The notes under the pieces were generated by a model. It was given only the letters and a program-made list of their open reading frames with translations. It searched no databases and was not told where the DNA came from. From IMG/VR virus record IMGVR_UViG_3300030103_003268, positions 30,477 through 94,476 of that record: a DNA stretch of 64,000 bases, one strand, 5' to 3'. Made by a program: the position numbers and the translations under genes. Shown here in pieces: positions 26,168 to 34,742 of the stretch (its first letter is position 1; every line of letters starts with the position of its first letter). This stretch comes from a virus.

Positions 26168-26766
26168 TCACATTCCTTTCATATTAGATTTAGATTGTTT
26201 TTCTATCTTATCCATCTCTTCTTTTTCTAATTCCATCATAACTTTATGAACTGACAATAAATCTATAACAAGAGAACTCGGCATTTTATAGATTTCTAAC
26301 GGGCTTATTGCTAATGCTTTCGCTAAAGTATAAACGATAATCAAGGAAATATCTTCAGGGGAACCTTGTCTTCCCTTGAATACCCCCTTTAGTCTTCGTT
26401 TTTTTCTTCATCCTCCTCTAACGCCGAAAACGGGTTTGGGAGAATTTCTTTCAACTGATTGCCGATATACGGCGTGAGTCGTAAAATGTCAATCGCAGAA
26501 AGACTTGGTTCAGTCTTTACTACGAAATTTTCAACCATGAATCTAAACATAGCGTTTAGGTCTAACTCCATGTCTTGACGCTTTGCATCAATCTTCATCA
26601 TGGCGTTCATGGCCTTATCAACCTCAAGCCATGTGGGTTCTTTTACCCAGACTTTGAGGTATTCTTCTTTCTCAGGTGCTACACGAATATAGTGTAGTTT
26701 TGGCTCGGTTAGTGCAAATAGCACACTCTTATCTGATACAATTTTTTTGTTCAACATTTTATCCAC
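26168..26766 (-). CDS. Tail assembly chaperone frameshift product (gpG-T-like)
   Basis: After the slippery site at 26398-26404, shifting to the -1 frame continues for 76 codons to a TGA at 26168-26170, which overlaps the tape measure start region. The extension (RRLKGVFKGRQGSPEDIS... MKGM) has no start codon of its own, so it is only expressed as a fusion of about 199 residues. It is helical with a charged end (KVMMELEKEEMDKIEKQSK). In lambda and many siphoviruses a minor G-T fusion binds the tape measure and recruits tail tube protein; the same role is inferred here. Confidence 0.85.
26389..26766 (-). CDS. Tail assembly chaperone, zero-frame product (gpG-like)
   Basis: 125 residues, acidic at the C-terminus (SALEEDEEKNED). 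It sits between the tail tube and tape measure genes and ends just after the slippery heptamer, so it is the major product of the frameshift pair. The sequence WVKEPTWLEVDKAMNAMMKID and LRLTPYIGNQLKEILPNP fits the small helical chaperones of this class. Start ATG 26766 has AAAGGTGG upstream. Confidence 0.85.
   Translation of the reverse strand: MDKMLNKKIVSDKSVLFALTEPKLHYIRVAPEKEEYLKVWVKEPTWLEVDKAMNAMMKIDAKRQDMELDLNAMFRFMVENFVVKTEPSLSAIDILRLTPYIGNQLKEILPNPFSALEEDEEKNED
26398..26404 (-). promoter_or_regulatory. -1 ribosomal frameshift slippery heptamer A_AAA_AAC
   Basis: On the minus strand codons GAA-GAA-AAA-AAC contain A_AAA_AAC in the correct phase. A Shine-Dalgarno-like GAGGAGG ends 7 bases upstream, reminiscent of the stimulator in dnaX. 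G-rich sequence about 10 bases downstream can pair with a CCCC tract (26366-26390 region). The -1 frame then stays open for 76 codons. Confidence 0.85.
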
Positions 26767-26773
26767 CTTTTAT

Positions 26774-26800
26774 ACCAACAAACAAACAAACGGTGTTGGT
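26774..26800 (-). other. Hairpin between the basic mini-protein and the tail chaperone gene
   Basis: ACCAACA (26774-26780) and TGTTGGT (26794-26800) form a perfect 7-bp stem around a 13-base loop containing AAAC repeats. It lies 8 bases before the chaperone start and could modulate its translation or mark an mRNA processing point. Confidence 0.4.
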
Positions 26801-26806
26801 GGAATA

Positions 26807-26905
26807 TTATTCTGCTAACTTAGATTTTTTAGTAGTCTCTTTCTTAACCTTCTTTTTCTTAGATGCTTCTCTAATCAAGCGACCTTTTTCTGCTTTGGAA
26901 ACCAT
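26807..26905 (-). CDS. Basic 32-residue mini-protein
   Basis: MVSKAEKGRLIREASKKKKVKKETTKKSKLAE, about 40 percent Lys/Arg. ATG 26905 has GGGGTGATTAA upstream, overlapping the end region of the tail tube gene. It is the only ORF between the tube and chaperone genes on this strand. The high charge suggests nucleic acid or acidic-partner binding. It is short enough to need experimental support. Confidence 0.5.
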   Translation of the reverse strand: MVSKAEKGRLIREASKKKKVKKETTKKSKLAE

Positions 26906-26909
26906 TTAA

Positions 26910-28550
26910 TCACCCCTGCAAAACCCAATGAGTCTTAACTGTGCATGAGTTTAATGTTCTCGGCATAACTGTTCCTTCAACGGTAATTGGGCCTTTATCA
27001 TCAGGAATAGTAAAGTTTGCAGAACTAAGGAAATAGTCTTGGAACTTCATCAAAATCTGTTCTCCATTTGCTTTATCAAATTGTAGAGTTAAGAGAGTAT
27101 CTGTTGCACTACCTACTTCTGTTTGATTTAACAATTCTTCAAACAATTTATCATCAGTCACCATAGCAGTAAAAGAAACTTCATAGGTTCTTTGTGCTGG
27201 AATAGCGTCTTTGATTGATTTATTACCAATACCCACAAATCTCTTGTCTTGAAGATTATTGTTGATGGTCAAAGTAAGGTTTGTAATTTTCAAGAACTGT
27301 TGTCCAAATACGCTGAACAATCCACTTGAAAAGAAGAAAGGCTCTAAAAATTCAGCATCTTTATCAGTTGTGCTTGAGTCATTGGCTTGCTCAAAATTAA
27401 ATAATTGACGATTATCAGTAATTCCGCCTCTTGCTTCATAATTTTCATCTTGCTCTAATTTGTGAACTGCTCTTGCATTTAAGTCAAGAGTCATTTTAAT
27501 TTCTTCATTTTCGTTAGCCGTCATTGTTAAGGTATTGACTCGGTTTCCTCTAGCAATACGAACAAAAGTAGTATCTTCTGAACCGGATGCAGTATTCGTA
27601 GTTAATGTGCTAGTCTTAGCCAAAGTTTGTTCTAAAGCAAAAGAAGGTAGTTTTTCACCATTTGCTTCTTCAAATTTGTAAGTAATTGGGTTTGTTAAAG
27701 CAGTTGCAGTAGTAGTTGTTCTATTGACTAATTCTGTAGTTGCCGCAGTATCAAATCCGTTAAGAAGAGGTGGGAGTAAAGTATCTGATGCTCTCGCTGT
27801 TTTGTAAAAGATTGGGCCTTGTTCTAAAAATGTAGTAATTGTGTGTTCTCCAGTAGCATTAGATGATTCAAGATAAACATGCCGTCTATCATCAACAGTA
27901 GGAGTTCCATGAGCATTTAATACATCAGCAGGAGAATGACCCGAAGGGTTCCCAAATGTAGCAGTAATTTCTGTGCATCGTCCCAAAGCATAATATAGAA
28001 AAGCACCATGATTTGCGACAAGATTAAGATTTGCTGCACCTGCGGTTTCAATGCCTTTATATTGATAAGTATAGTTTCTTGAACCACCGAGAGACAAATT
28101 TAATTGTTTCATCTCTACCTCAACATCAGGGAAGGTAGCACTTTCAAGAATACCTAACCAATTATCAGCATTAAGCCTCTTTGTGTTAGTAGACTTTTCA
28201 CCAACGCAAGGTGCGCCATATCCTCTAATATGAATAAAATCCCCAGAAATAATTGTTCTTGGGTCAGGGCTTAAAGTAATATCATTGTCAGTATTACTAG
28301 TAATGGTATGGGTAGAAATAACAGTTGTCTGTGCGGCATTTGCATATAATTCAACAATGCAACCCACATATAAGTTATTAACCATCAAGAAATGAGTTGC
28401 CCAACTACTATGGACTTTTACTGTATTTGTATTTGCGGCGTTATCTCCGCTTCCTGTGCTGTTTGAATGGTCAAGTGGAATATACAAATCCACTTCGGGA
28501 ACCATTGTTAAACTTGCTTGACTTCCTAAAAATATATCTTCTGCGCTCAT
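26910..28550 (-). CDS. Major tail tube protein with insertions
   Basis: 546 residues from ATG 28550, which follows AGGGGGAGAAATAAC (the earlier codon at 28574 lacks a site). Position just before the tail chaperone pair, and alternating beta patterns such as RTYEVSFTAMVTDDKLFEELL, QFDKANGEQILMKFQDYFLSSANFTIPDDKGPITVEGTV, match the C-terminal core of tail tube proteins. It is far longer than typical tube proteins (200-250), so the first ~350 residues probably contain surface domains. Function is from synteny and this core pattern. Confidence 0.7.
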   Translation of the reverse strand: MSAEDIFLGSQASLTMVPEVDLYIPLDHSNSTGSGDNAANTNTVKVHSSWATHFLMVNNLYVGCIVELYANAAQTTVISTHTITSNTDNDITLSPDPRTIISGDFIHIRGYGAPCVGEKSTNTKRLNADNWLGILESATFPDVEVEMKQLNLSLGGSRNYTYQYKGIETAGAANLNLVANHGAFLYYALGRCTEITATFGNPSGHSPADVLNAHGTPTVDDRRHVYLESSNATGEHTITTFLEQGPIFYKTARASDTLLPPLLNGFDTAATTELVNRTTTTATALTNPITYKFEEANGEKLPSFALEQTLAKTSTLTTNTASGSEDTTFVRIARGNRVNTLTMTANENEEIKMTLDLNARAVHKLEQDENYEARGGITDNRQLFNFEQANDSSTTDKDAEFLEPFFFSSGLFSVFGQQFLKITNLTLTINNNLQDKRFVGIGNKSIKDAIPAQRTYEVSFTAMVTDDKLFEELLNQTEVGSATDTLLTLQFDKANGEQILMKFQDYFLSSANFTIPDDKGPITVEGTVMPRTLNSCTVKTHWVLQG

Positions 28551-28579
28551 GTTATTTCTCCCCCTTCCTAACAAACTTA

Positions 28580-29092
28580 CTAGGGAATAGATAATGCGAA
28601 TCTTTTTGCTTCTAAATTGACTTTATATCCGAATAAACGCTTGGCTCTATCATTTGATTCGCTTCTTGAACCAACAAACAACTGATTGAACTTTGAGCCA
28701 TCACTTGCTGTATAGCCCTTGCGCTTACCCTCAAGAACCCTACGAAGAATCAAGTATATAGCCCTTAGCCTGTCTTTTCCGTGTGAGGCATCAGCACCGC
28801 CTCGCTCATCGTGGAGAACCCGAATATGAAGGGTAAAGGAATAAGTTTCATTTCTTACATCATAATGAATTGTTGGGTATGTAATTGACTGTGAATCTTC
28901 AAAAACAACAATTGTTGCAGGTGTTCTACTTAAATCAACACGAACACCTTTATTGGCAGACAATGTTCTAATATCAATAAAATCTGGCGTAACGGCGTGG
29001 TCTGAACTAATTTCTCCTGCACTTACAAGAGCAGTGGCATTAGACGACCAATTGTTTGATAACAAATCTAAGAGAAGAGAGACTTCATCCAA
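28580..29092 (-). CDS. Putative tail terminator / head-tail joining protein
   Basis: 170 residues upstream of the tail tube gene. The segment PATIVVFEDSQSITYPTIHYDVRNETYSFTLHIRVLHDE and the later GYKVNLEAKRFAL have the strand-helix plan of gpU-type tail terminators, which cap the tail and dock to the head. It overlaps the preceding small gene by 25 bases. There is no sequence proof; the call rests on position and general form. Confidence 0.55.
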   Translation of the reverse strand: MDEVSLLLDLLSNNWSSNATALVSAGEISSDHAVTPDFIDIRTLSANKGVRVDLSRTPATIVVFEDSQSITYPTIHYDVRNETYSFTLHIRVLHDERGGADASHGKDRLRAIYLILRRVLEGKRKGYTASDGSKFNQLFVGSRSESNDRAKRLFGYKVNLEAKRFALSIP

Positions 29093-29283
29093 TTTTCCAC
29101 CTCCGCATTAATTTGTTTTTCAATTGATTTTTGATATTCTTCTAAAGCAAACTTCATTACTTCATCATCACTAAAACCAATATCAATTCCTAATGATTCC
29201 GAAACGGCTTGCATGGCTAACTGTCTTTCTTTTTGAATAGTCAATAACTGGTCAAATGCAGAGAGGTCAATCTTAATTGCCAC
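29068..29283 (-). CDS. Hypothetical 71-residue helical protein
   Basis: Mostly helical (FDQLLTIQKERQLAMQAVSESLGIDIGFSDDEVMKFALEEYQKSIEKQINAEVENWMKSLFS). It lies 2 bases downstream of the tagged zinc protein and overlaps the terminator-like gene. Its place among connector genes suggests a small head-tail component. Family not recognised. Confidence 0.6.
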   Translation of the reverse strand: MAIKIDLSAFDQLLTIQKERQLAMQAVSESLGIDIGFSDDEVMKFALEEYQKSIEKQINAEVENWMKSLFS

Positions 29284-29285
29284 AA

Positions 29286-29489
29286 TTAATACCCCTCATG
29301 ATAATAATCTCCATATGCTCTTGCATCTGCCGAATCATTTAATAAGTCTAATTTACAATCTTCACAAAGATTTTCAGGTTCGTAGCCCATTTCTCTAGCC
29401 ATTTTATTACCCATTTCATCATATTGGCTATATGTAGCAGGTTGTTTCTTACAGCGAACACACATATTTTTAATTATATTTTTCCACAT
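29286..29489 (-). CDS. Tagged small zinc-ribbon protein
   Basis: About 67 residues from ATG 29489 (a TTG at 29498 overlaps the upstream TGA and would add MII). It starts MWKNIIKN, the late-operon W-tag, followed at once by CVRC and later CEDC, a zinc ribbon. The tail is acidic and Tyr-rich (DARAYGDYYHEGY). It is the only tagged protein found downstream of the capsid gene; all others lie between 42.5 and 63.9 kb. Function unknown; probable virion or assembly protein. Confidence 0.65.
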   Translation of the reverse strand: MWKNIIKNMCVRCKKQPATYSQYDEMGNKMAREMGYEPENLCEDCKLDLLNDSADARAYGDYYHEGY

Positions 29490-29494
29490 AATAA

Positions 29495-30799
29495 TCAATC
29501 CAAGAAATAAACTAAATCTCCCTTGCCTTTCAAAATATCCATAGCCTCTTTACGAAGTATATCATACTTTTCTTTTGTTGAAATATTACCACCCGATTCG
29601 GTAATTAGAATACTTTGGTCGTCATGCCGGATAATTTCAGAAGCAACTAACTTAGTCGTTGCTTCGTGAATTGCAGACGGCACTCTATTATCACCGGCAA
29701 TATATGAAACAATAACTGAATTATTTCTATGATAGGGATAGTCCTTCAAAAAGAAAATACGCCCCTCTTCATTAATTGTCCAGAAATCACCAAGCCTTCT
29801 TAAGTCTTCTTTATCTGTAAATACTTCTATTGTGCAAACTGTCGGTATTTCATTTTCTGTGGTAAATGTTAATGGTGTTGAAAATGCTCCGCCCGTTGAG
29901 GAATGACTCAAAGTAATAGTTGTTGAATCTACAATAGCAGCAATTGTGGTTGAAGTCACTATATTAACTGCTCCGCTAACCACCATACCTACTGCTAATT
30001 TGCTAGAATCAGCAACAGTAAGGTTTGTTGAGTTATTGCCCGAACATGACTGTTTTATGGTGGCCTTGATGACACAATCTGCCCCATCATCCCCCGAAAG
30101 TAGGGATGAGATGAGAATTTGTTTCCCGTTTGACTTGGCCTTCGCACCATAGAAAAAGTCAGAAATGGCTAGATTAGAAGAAATAAGACTTTTTGGTGCA
30201 GTTGCTTTAGTAAATTGAGACATTGAAGGAAAAGACTCGTTTATTAAAGAAACAATATCATTAGCGGTAGTTTTTATTCCAAAGGTTGTATTGAATTCAT
30301 CATTTCCTAAACTACTAACATCAACTTCGCTTTTCATTTCAAAAGATACGCCACTATTAGGCAACTGAAGAATAATAGAATGCAAGTCTCTATAATTGTC
30401 TTGTAGAGTAATTTTTGCTTGAGCCGAAGCAATTTCAATATATTGACTTCCTTGCCACAATTGAAGAGAAACAATCTTTCTTACCTTCATCTTTGATAAT
30501 TGCACAAAACCGACATGACCTCCATAATACGCCTTATGCGGGAGGCGAGAAAATTCAAAGTTATGGTGTTCATCCTTTGTGATAATTGGTCGGTATGAAC
30601 GCTTCACCTTGTCATCAACAATACCCTCCACCCTTTTGATGATTGACCCGACTTGAGCCAATGTGGGGAAGGTAGATGCTGAAAAAGCGGGAACTTGTAA
30701 GAGATTCGCAACCTCAGTAGCGTTGGTATAATGTCCTCTTCCATCCGAATATAGCGGATTAATTTCCGTAAAATCGCTAGGCGAGATTGTTTGTCCCAT
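29495..30799 (-). CDS. Head-tail connector (adaptor) protein with inserted domain
   Basis: 434 residues from ATG 30799. The first ~100 residues (TNATEVANLLQVPAFSASTFPTLAQVGSIIKRVEGIVDDKVKRSYRP) and the last ~70 (VIVSYIAGDNRVPSAIHEATTKLVASEIIRHDD...) match the two halves of gp6/gp15-type helical adaptors that sit below the portal. Between them lies a long beta-rich insert that may be a surface domain. Location just after the capsid block and before tail genes agrees. It overlaps the tagged zinc gene at its stop. Confidence 0.65.
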   Translation of the reverse strand: MGQTISPSDFTEINPLYSDGRGHYTNATEVANLLQVPAFSASTFPTLAQVGSIIKRVEGIVDDKVKRSYRPIITKDEHHNFEFSRLPHKAYYGGHVGFVQLSKMKVRKIVSLQLWQGSQYIEIASAQAKITLQDNYRDLHSIILQLPNSGVSFEMKSEVDVSSLGNDEFNTTFGIKTTANDIVSLINESFPSMSQFTKATAPKSLISSNLAISDFFYGAKAKSNGKQILISSLLSGDDGADCVIKATIKQSCSGNNSTNLTVADSSKLAVGMVVSGAVNIVTSTTIAAIVDSTTITLSHSSTGGAFSTPLTFTTENEIPTVCTIEVFTDKEDLRRLGDFWTINEEGRIFFLKDYPYHRNNSVIVSYIAGDNRVPSAIHEATTKLVASEIIRHDDQSILITESGGNISTKEKYDILRKEAMDILKGKGDLVYFLD

Positions 30800-30800
30800 T

Positions 30801-32507
30801 TCAAGCACCAATCATTTTCTTTAAAGCCCGAATGTTTTTCTTTAGTTTATTAACATAATTAGCCATGGGCTTATTTTGACTTCTTCTTGCTCCACTTAAA
30901 TTAAATTCACCATGATTAGTCACTTCAAATTCTACTACAACAATAGAGTTTTTAAAGGCATCAATTAACCCATCTTTAGGAATAGGAACCATTGAAAACT
31001 TTTCTTTTCCAAAATCTGCGGCACTTCTTGTTTGAAAGGTTCTTTTAACTTTACCTTCCGAGTCTTCGGATTCATTAAACTGAAATACCGAAATTTCAGA
31101 TTTATAGTTATTCTTTTCTTCTTTGCTAAGATTCTTATATTCTTCTTCGGAAATAAAAATCTTACTTCCATCTTTATTTTTCTTAGTTTTATGACTGAAT
31201 GCCTTTTTAGATTGTTCTTCAATTTGTTCAGGAGTTAAACCCTTACCACTAAAATCTTCAATATTTTTCATTGCGTCAAGAGCCATATCTTTATAAGTCT
31301 GTTCGGTCTTTTTTGAGTTTTTAATAGTAGCATAACATTTTACAGAAAAGACAGCATCGGGAACAACTAAAAATTTGTTAAGTATTCTCATAATGGCTTC
31401 TTCATTATCAATAAAGAATCCTTCGGGTGTTCCTGAACTGCCGTCAAATGGAAACTTAACTCTTACTTCTCTTGTTGATTCTGCAAAAGTATAAAAATAA
31501 TATTTATCACCTATCTGGACAATATCTTCTTCTCTCATTAAATCTGTCCTATTTAAATCCATTCGTGCGGCTGAAATAACTACAATGTTTAAATCCTCAG
31601 TAAGTCCGGTGGGCATAGGCATTTTTTCTCCTACCTGCTCAAACATTTTATTACCATCTTCATCTTCTACTAATTTCATTTCAGTAATAGTGTTTTTACT
31701 TTCAAATTCGCCTGAAATTTGTTCAATGTGTTTTTCGGGTAAATCAAAAGCATAATCAAAGGTTTCTTTTCCTATTTTTGACTTGGTATTTCTTTCTCTA
31801 AAAGCGGCCTCTTGTCCTGTCTCTTCTAGGATAAAATCAGTTTTTGCAGCAATTAAAGCCCCTTCATCGAAAAAAGGAAATCTGGCTTCCATATGTGCTT
31901 TTAATCCGCTTATATCTGAATCAAAACCATAAGTATATTTTCCTTCTTGGCCTACTCCTTTATGTTGGCGAATAGTAATATCATAAGAAACATCAAAGTC
32001 ATCTACTTCTAGTTTCTTACCTTCTTCTGTTTGTTCTATTTTCTTTAGTTTATTTTTAGCATACCAAGATTCAAAGTCAAAATCTGGCAATTTAGTAATT
32101 CCGCTTTGAATAAAAGAAACATCTGTCCCTCTAAGCCTACCCAAAACTCTATTATTAGACAAGTCTTTTAATTTTTTATTTTTAATAAACTCTACATTTG
32201 CAGTATTTGGTTTAGGTTCTTGTCCTTGCTTTCTTCTCAATTGAGAAAATCGGTTCCAACCACTAGGCTCTTTCTTTAATTCTTCTTCTAAAGAATCATC
32301 TAAAACTGTTTCTAATATAGACTTTAGTTCTTCATCTAATTTTTCTAAATTAACTTCGCTTTCTTCTACGCTTTCCCTAGCAATCCTTAGTTTATTACGA
32401 AAAGATTTTTGTCCTTCTGTAATATAATCTCTCATTTGAGTTTGAACATAATCTTTAGATTTGGGTAGAGAAAGAGTTTGATTACCCCATCTAAAACTAA
32501 CAGACAT
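30801..32507 (-). CDS. Large uncharacterised structural protein (568 residues)
   Basis: Begins MSVSFRWGNQTLSL and ends in a basic helix (NYVNKLKKNIRALKKMIGA). The C-terminal segment SIVVVEFEVTNHGEFNLSGARR could be the end of a neck-type protein. The central part is charged and mixed in structure, with several Lys-Glu-rich linkers. No Cys-rich or catalytic motif is visible. It sits between the helical 32518-33168 gene and the adaptor. A neck or head-completion role is plausible but unproven. Confidence 0.6.
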   Translation of the reverse strand: MSVSFRWGNQTLSLPKSKDYVQTQMRDYITEGQKSFRNKLRIARESVEESEVNLEKLDEELKSILETVLDDSLEEELKKEPSGWNRFSQLRRKQGQEPKPNTANVEFIKNKKLKDLSNNRVLGRLRGTDVSFIQSGITKLPDFDFESWYAKNKLKKIEQTEEGKKLEVDDFDVSYDITIRQHKGVGQEGKYTYGFDSDISGLKAHMEARFPFFDEGALIAAKTDFILEETGQEAAFRERNTKSKIGKETFDYAFDLPEKHIEQISGEFESKNTITEMKLVEDEDGNKMFEQVGEKMPMPTGLTEDLNIVVISAARMDLNRTDLMREEDIVQIGDKYYFYTFAESTREVRVKFPFDGSSGTPEGFFIDNEEAIMRILNKFLVVPDAVFSVKCYATIKNSKKTEQTYKDMALDAMKNIEDFSGKGLTPEQIEEQSKKAFSHKTKKNKDGSKIFISEEEYKNLSKEEKNNYKSEISVFQFNESEDSEGKVKRTFQTRSAADFGKEKFSMVPIPKDGLIDAFKNSIVVVEFEVTNHGEFNLSGARRSQNKPMANYVNKLKKNIRALKKMIGA

Positions 32508-32517
32508 TCATTTCACC

Positions 32518-33168
32518 TCACATTAACCATTTAGCCCAAGCCGCACCCTTTTGGATTGCTGCACTTAAATGAAGCCCGCTTGAAGGAGGCTCATAACTCA
32601 TTTGTCCTTGAGCATCAATCCAATAAGGACGACCATATCCATCTGTTCCGTTTGGAGGAATAGGGTAGCCTGTTCCATTGTTCATGGCTCCTTGCATTTG
32701 CTGATACTGTTGAGTATTTCCAGTAACATTGGCTAAAGCCATCCCTGCTGATGGCTGTTGCATACCTCCGCCATTAAATCCTTGTGATTCAAGATATTGC
32801 TGTTTAGCCATCTTTCTCTGCATAACAACTTCAGTATTGATTGCTGACTGTAATAACTTTTGAATATCTAAGTCAATATTTTCTTGAGTAATTCTTTCAT
32901 ATTCACGGAGAGCATCTCTATTTATTGTAAGGCTGCTCCCATTAGAATCAAAACTTAACTTAGCCAACATTTGAGAAACAACTCTTTCAACAACATCTTC
33001 CATCAACTTTTCAAGAGCAATTAAGAATTGTTCTCCATGATATTGAAAAAATTCTTCAACATGATTTTCTTGTAATGAAAGTAAATTGTTCACTGTTTTA
33101 AACTGTGTATCGCTTTGTGCTTGAACTGCACCCAACACGGTGCTATTGCTTGTCCCTAGTATTCCCAC
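32518..33168 (-). CDS. Helical protein with Gln/Gly/Pro-rich tail
   Basis: 216 residues. The N-terminal two thirds are helical (SLQENHVEEFFQYHGEQFLIALEKLMEDVVERVVSQMLAKL, then REYERITQENIDLDIQKLLQSA). The remainder is low-complexity with Met, Gln and Gly (GNTQQYQQMQGAMNNGTGYPIPPNGTDGYGRPYW) and a final amphipathic helix. It follows the GTPase and zinc-protein genes. Probably a virion or assembly component; no family recognised. Confidence 0.6.
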   Translation of the reverse strand: MGILGTSNSTVLGAVQAQSDTQFKTVNNLLSLQENHVEEFFQYHGEQFLIALEKLMEDVVERVVSQMLAKLSFDSNGSSLTINRDALREYERITQENIDLDIQKLLQSAINTEVVMQRKMAKQQYLESQGFNGGGMQQPSAGMALANVTGNTQQYQQMQGAMNNGTGYPIPPNGTDGYGRPYWIDAQGQMSYEPPSSGLHLSAAIQKGAAWAKWLM

Positions 33169-33170
33169 TT

Positions 33171-33839
33171 CTATTCCTCCTTAATTTTCTGTTCTTCTGG
33201 TAATTCGTTTTGTGCTTGAACACCGTTCTTTAGCATCAAATGGTTTAGCCTCTCTGTCATAATGTTCATTTCTGCAATTAAGCGAATGACTTCATCGGTG
33301 GCCGTCTTTGTGTCTGCTAAGGCGGGTGGGGTTATAAACCAACCTGCCGCCGTAAGGGACATAACATCTTCCTTTGTTAGTGTTTTAATTGGGCCACCTT
33401 TAAGCATTTTAGGCATTCTTGGTTTAAAGGCACTAAATTCAAGCCCATGTTTATCTGCTAAAATCTGTTGTTGTAGCATTTCTAGTTGCATATAAATTGA
33501 AGCATGTTTAGGGCAATAAGTTCCCATTAATGGCCTTCCTTTAACCACTCCATCTAAAGGCATAGGTGGCCGCATATAATCTCCTTGTTCCCAAATGTGA
33601 TGGAAACCACAAACAACACATCTATCCTTAAGGTTAAATTTCTTTCCATACTTGATACCTAGAAACTTTTTTGGTTCTGCCTTTAAAACCAATTTGAGTT
33701 CTTTTAGTTGAGTCTTAGGTTTATATGAAATAAACTTGTATTCTTGCACAACACCGCTTGCTCTTGCCTGTTGAAGTGGCGAAAGCGAAGGATTAAATTG
33801 CTGTGGAGCGTTTTGTCCTATAATATTGTTTTGATACAT
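33171..33839 (-). CDS. Zinc-binding protein next to the GTPase
   Basis: 222 residues. A Cys/His cluster, CVVCGFHHIWEQGDYM...GTYCPKH, suggests a single zinc site in a treble-clef or ribbon. The N-terminus is polar, and the C-terminal half helical (DEVIRLIAEMNIMTERLNHLMLKN). It starts 5 bases after the GTPase stop, so the two are probably co-translated and may interact. No enzyme motif seen. Confidence 0.6.
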   Translation of the reverse strand: MYQNNIIGQNAPQQFNPSLSPLQQARASGVVQEYKFISYKPKTQLKELKLVLKAEPKKFLGIKYGKKFNLKDRCVVCGFHHIWEQGDYMRPPMPLDGVVKGRPLMGTYCPKHASIYMQLEMLQQQILADKHGLEFSAFKPRMPKMLKGGPIKTLTKEDVMSLTAAGWFITPPALADTKTATDEVIRLIAEMNIMTERLNHLMLKNGVQAQNELPEEQKIKEE

Positions 33840-33844
33840 AATAA

Positions 33845-34513
33845 TCAGTAGTCCTTTATCATTGTAGTAATTCCTCTATAAACCATTTCAGGGTCAGATT
33901 TTGCAGATACAATATATTTGAAACAAGGTATTCCTTTATCGTTTAACTTTCTCATACCGTATTTAAATGGTTCAAAAATTTCGTGTTTATCTATTTCTTG
34001 ATTTTCGGCTAATGGATATTTTTTTCCCCAAATATCATATTTATTTGCCCAAATTCCAACTGCCATAGGAAAATCAGAGTCTCTTTTCTTTTTACCGTTT
34101 GACCAATTATTTGAAATTATTGAATCTACTAAAAATTTCCATGCTAGTTGATGGTCTAAGTTTGAGTTGCTATCCAAATGCCTATGGTCAATCATAAATA
34201 TAACATACTTAACTTTTCTATTTTGCATGTCTTTTTCCCATTCTTTCCAGTAAATTGCTTCTCCACCAATATCTGCGCTTCTTACTGTATGCGAATCTCC
34301 GTCTATTTTGACATTTTTTCTCGTTGCTCTATGTCTTCCAACGGTTCTTTCTTGTATTTGTGGGACTTCTCCTCTTGTTCTTAATTGATGACTAAGAGTT
34401 GTTTTACCGACCATTGTTGCTCCATAAACCCCAAAATTAATAGCATGAATCTTTTTGTAAAATCCTATGATTGCTTCACCTACAAGAATAGCAAAACCTG
34501 TCATTAAAGACAT
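33845..34513 (-). CDS. Membrane-anchored small GTPase (Arf/SR-beta-like)
   Basis: 222 residues from ATG 34513. A hydrophobic N-terminal segment (LMTGFAILVGEAIIGFY) would anchor it in a membrane. The G domain follows: G1 GVYGATMVGKTTL, G3 SADIGGEAIYW, G4 ANKYD and G5 VSAKSD. The DxGG form of G3 recalls Arf and signal-recognition-particle receptor beta; the catalytic Gln position is Glu here. It lies in a run of two small membrane proteins, itself and a zinc protein, within the head operon. A viral small GTPase in this setting is very unusual. It may steer membrane-associated assembly or exit, or disturb host membrane GTPases; both are inference. Confidence 0.85.
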   Translation of the reverse strand: MSLMTGFAILVGEAIIGFYKKIHAINFGVYGATMVGKTTLSHQLRTRGEVPQIQERTVGRHRATRKNVKIDGDSHTVRSADIGGEAIYWKEWEKDMQNRKVKYVIFMIDHRHLDSNSNLDHQLAWKFLVDSIISNNWSNGKKKRDSDFPMAVGIWANKYDIWGKKYPLAENQEIDKHEIFEPFKYGMRKLNDKGIPCFKYIVSAKSDPEMVYRGITTMIKDY

Positions 34514-34713
34514 TAATGCCCCCACCCGTTTAACAAAGTGTCAAACAGAAAACCCATGATATTTATATCAAAAACACCAAGAATGTTTCCAACAAGGAAG
34601 CCTGAAAGACAAACGCATGAACCCCAAAAAAGCATCCTCATTTTCAAAAAGAAAATGTCAGCAGAATGCGCTCTTTGTTGATTATAAGCGTAGTCCGAAT
34701 CGGAAAAGCCCAT
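34513..34713 (-). CDS. Small membrane protein upstream of the GTPase
   Basis: 66 residues from ATG 34713 with GGAG 6 bases upstream (GTG 34731 possible). The N-terminus is soluble and His/Asp/Tyr-containing, followed by two hydrophobic segments (MLFWGSCVCLSGFLVGNILGVF and IMGFLFDTLL). Its stop overlaps the GTPase start (TAATG), so tight coupling and direct partnership with the GTPase are likely. Confidence 0.65.
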   Translation of the reverse strand: MGFSDSDYAYNQQRAHSADIFFLKMRMLFWGSCVCLSGFLVGNILGVFDINIMGFLFDTLLNGWGH

Positions 34714-34742
34714 TATGTCTCCAAAGACCACTTCTTCACCGC

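Noticed and set aside
26774-26800. Hairpin as a tail-gene terminator
   Set aside because: No T-tract follows and the next gene starts 8 bases later, so only a generic hairpin is listed.
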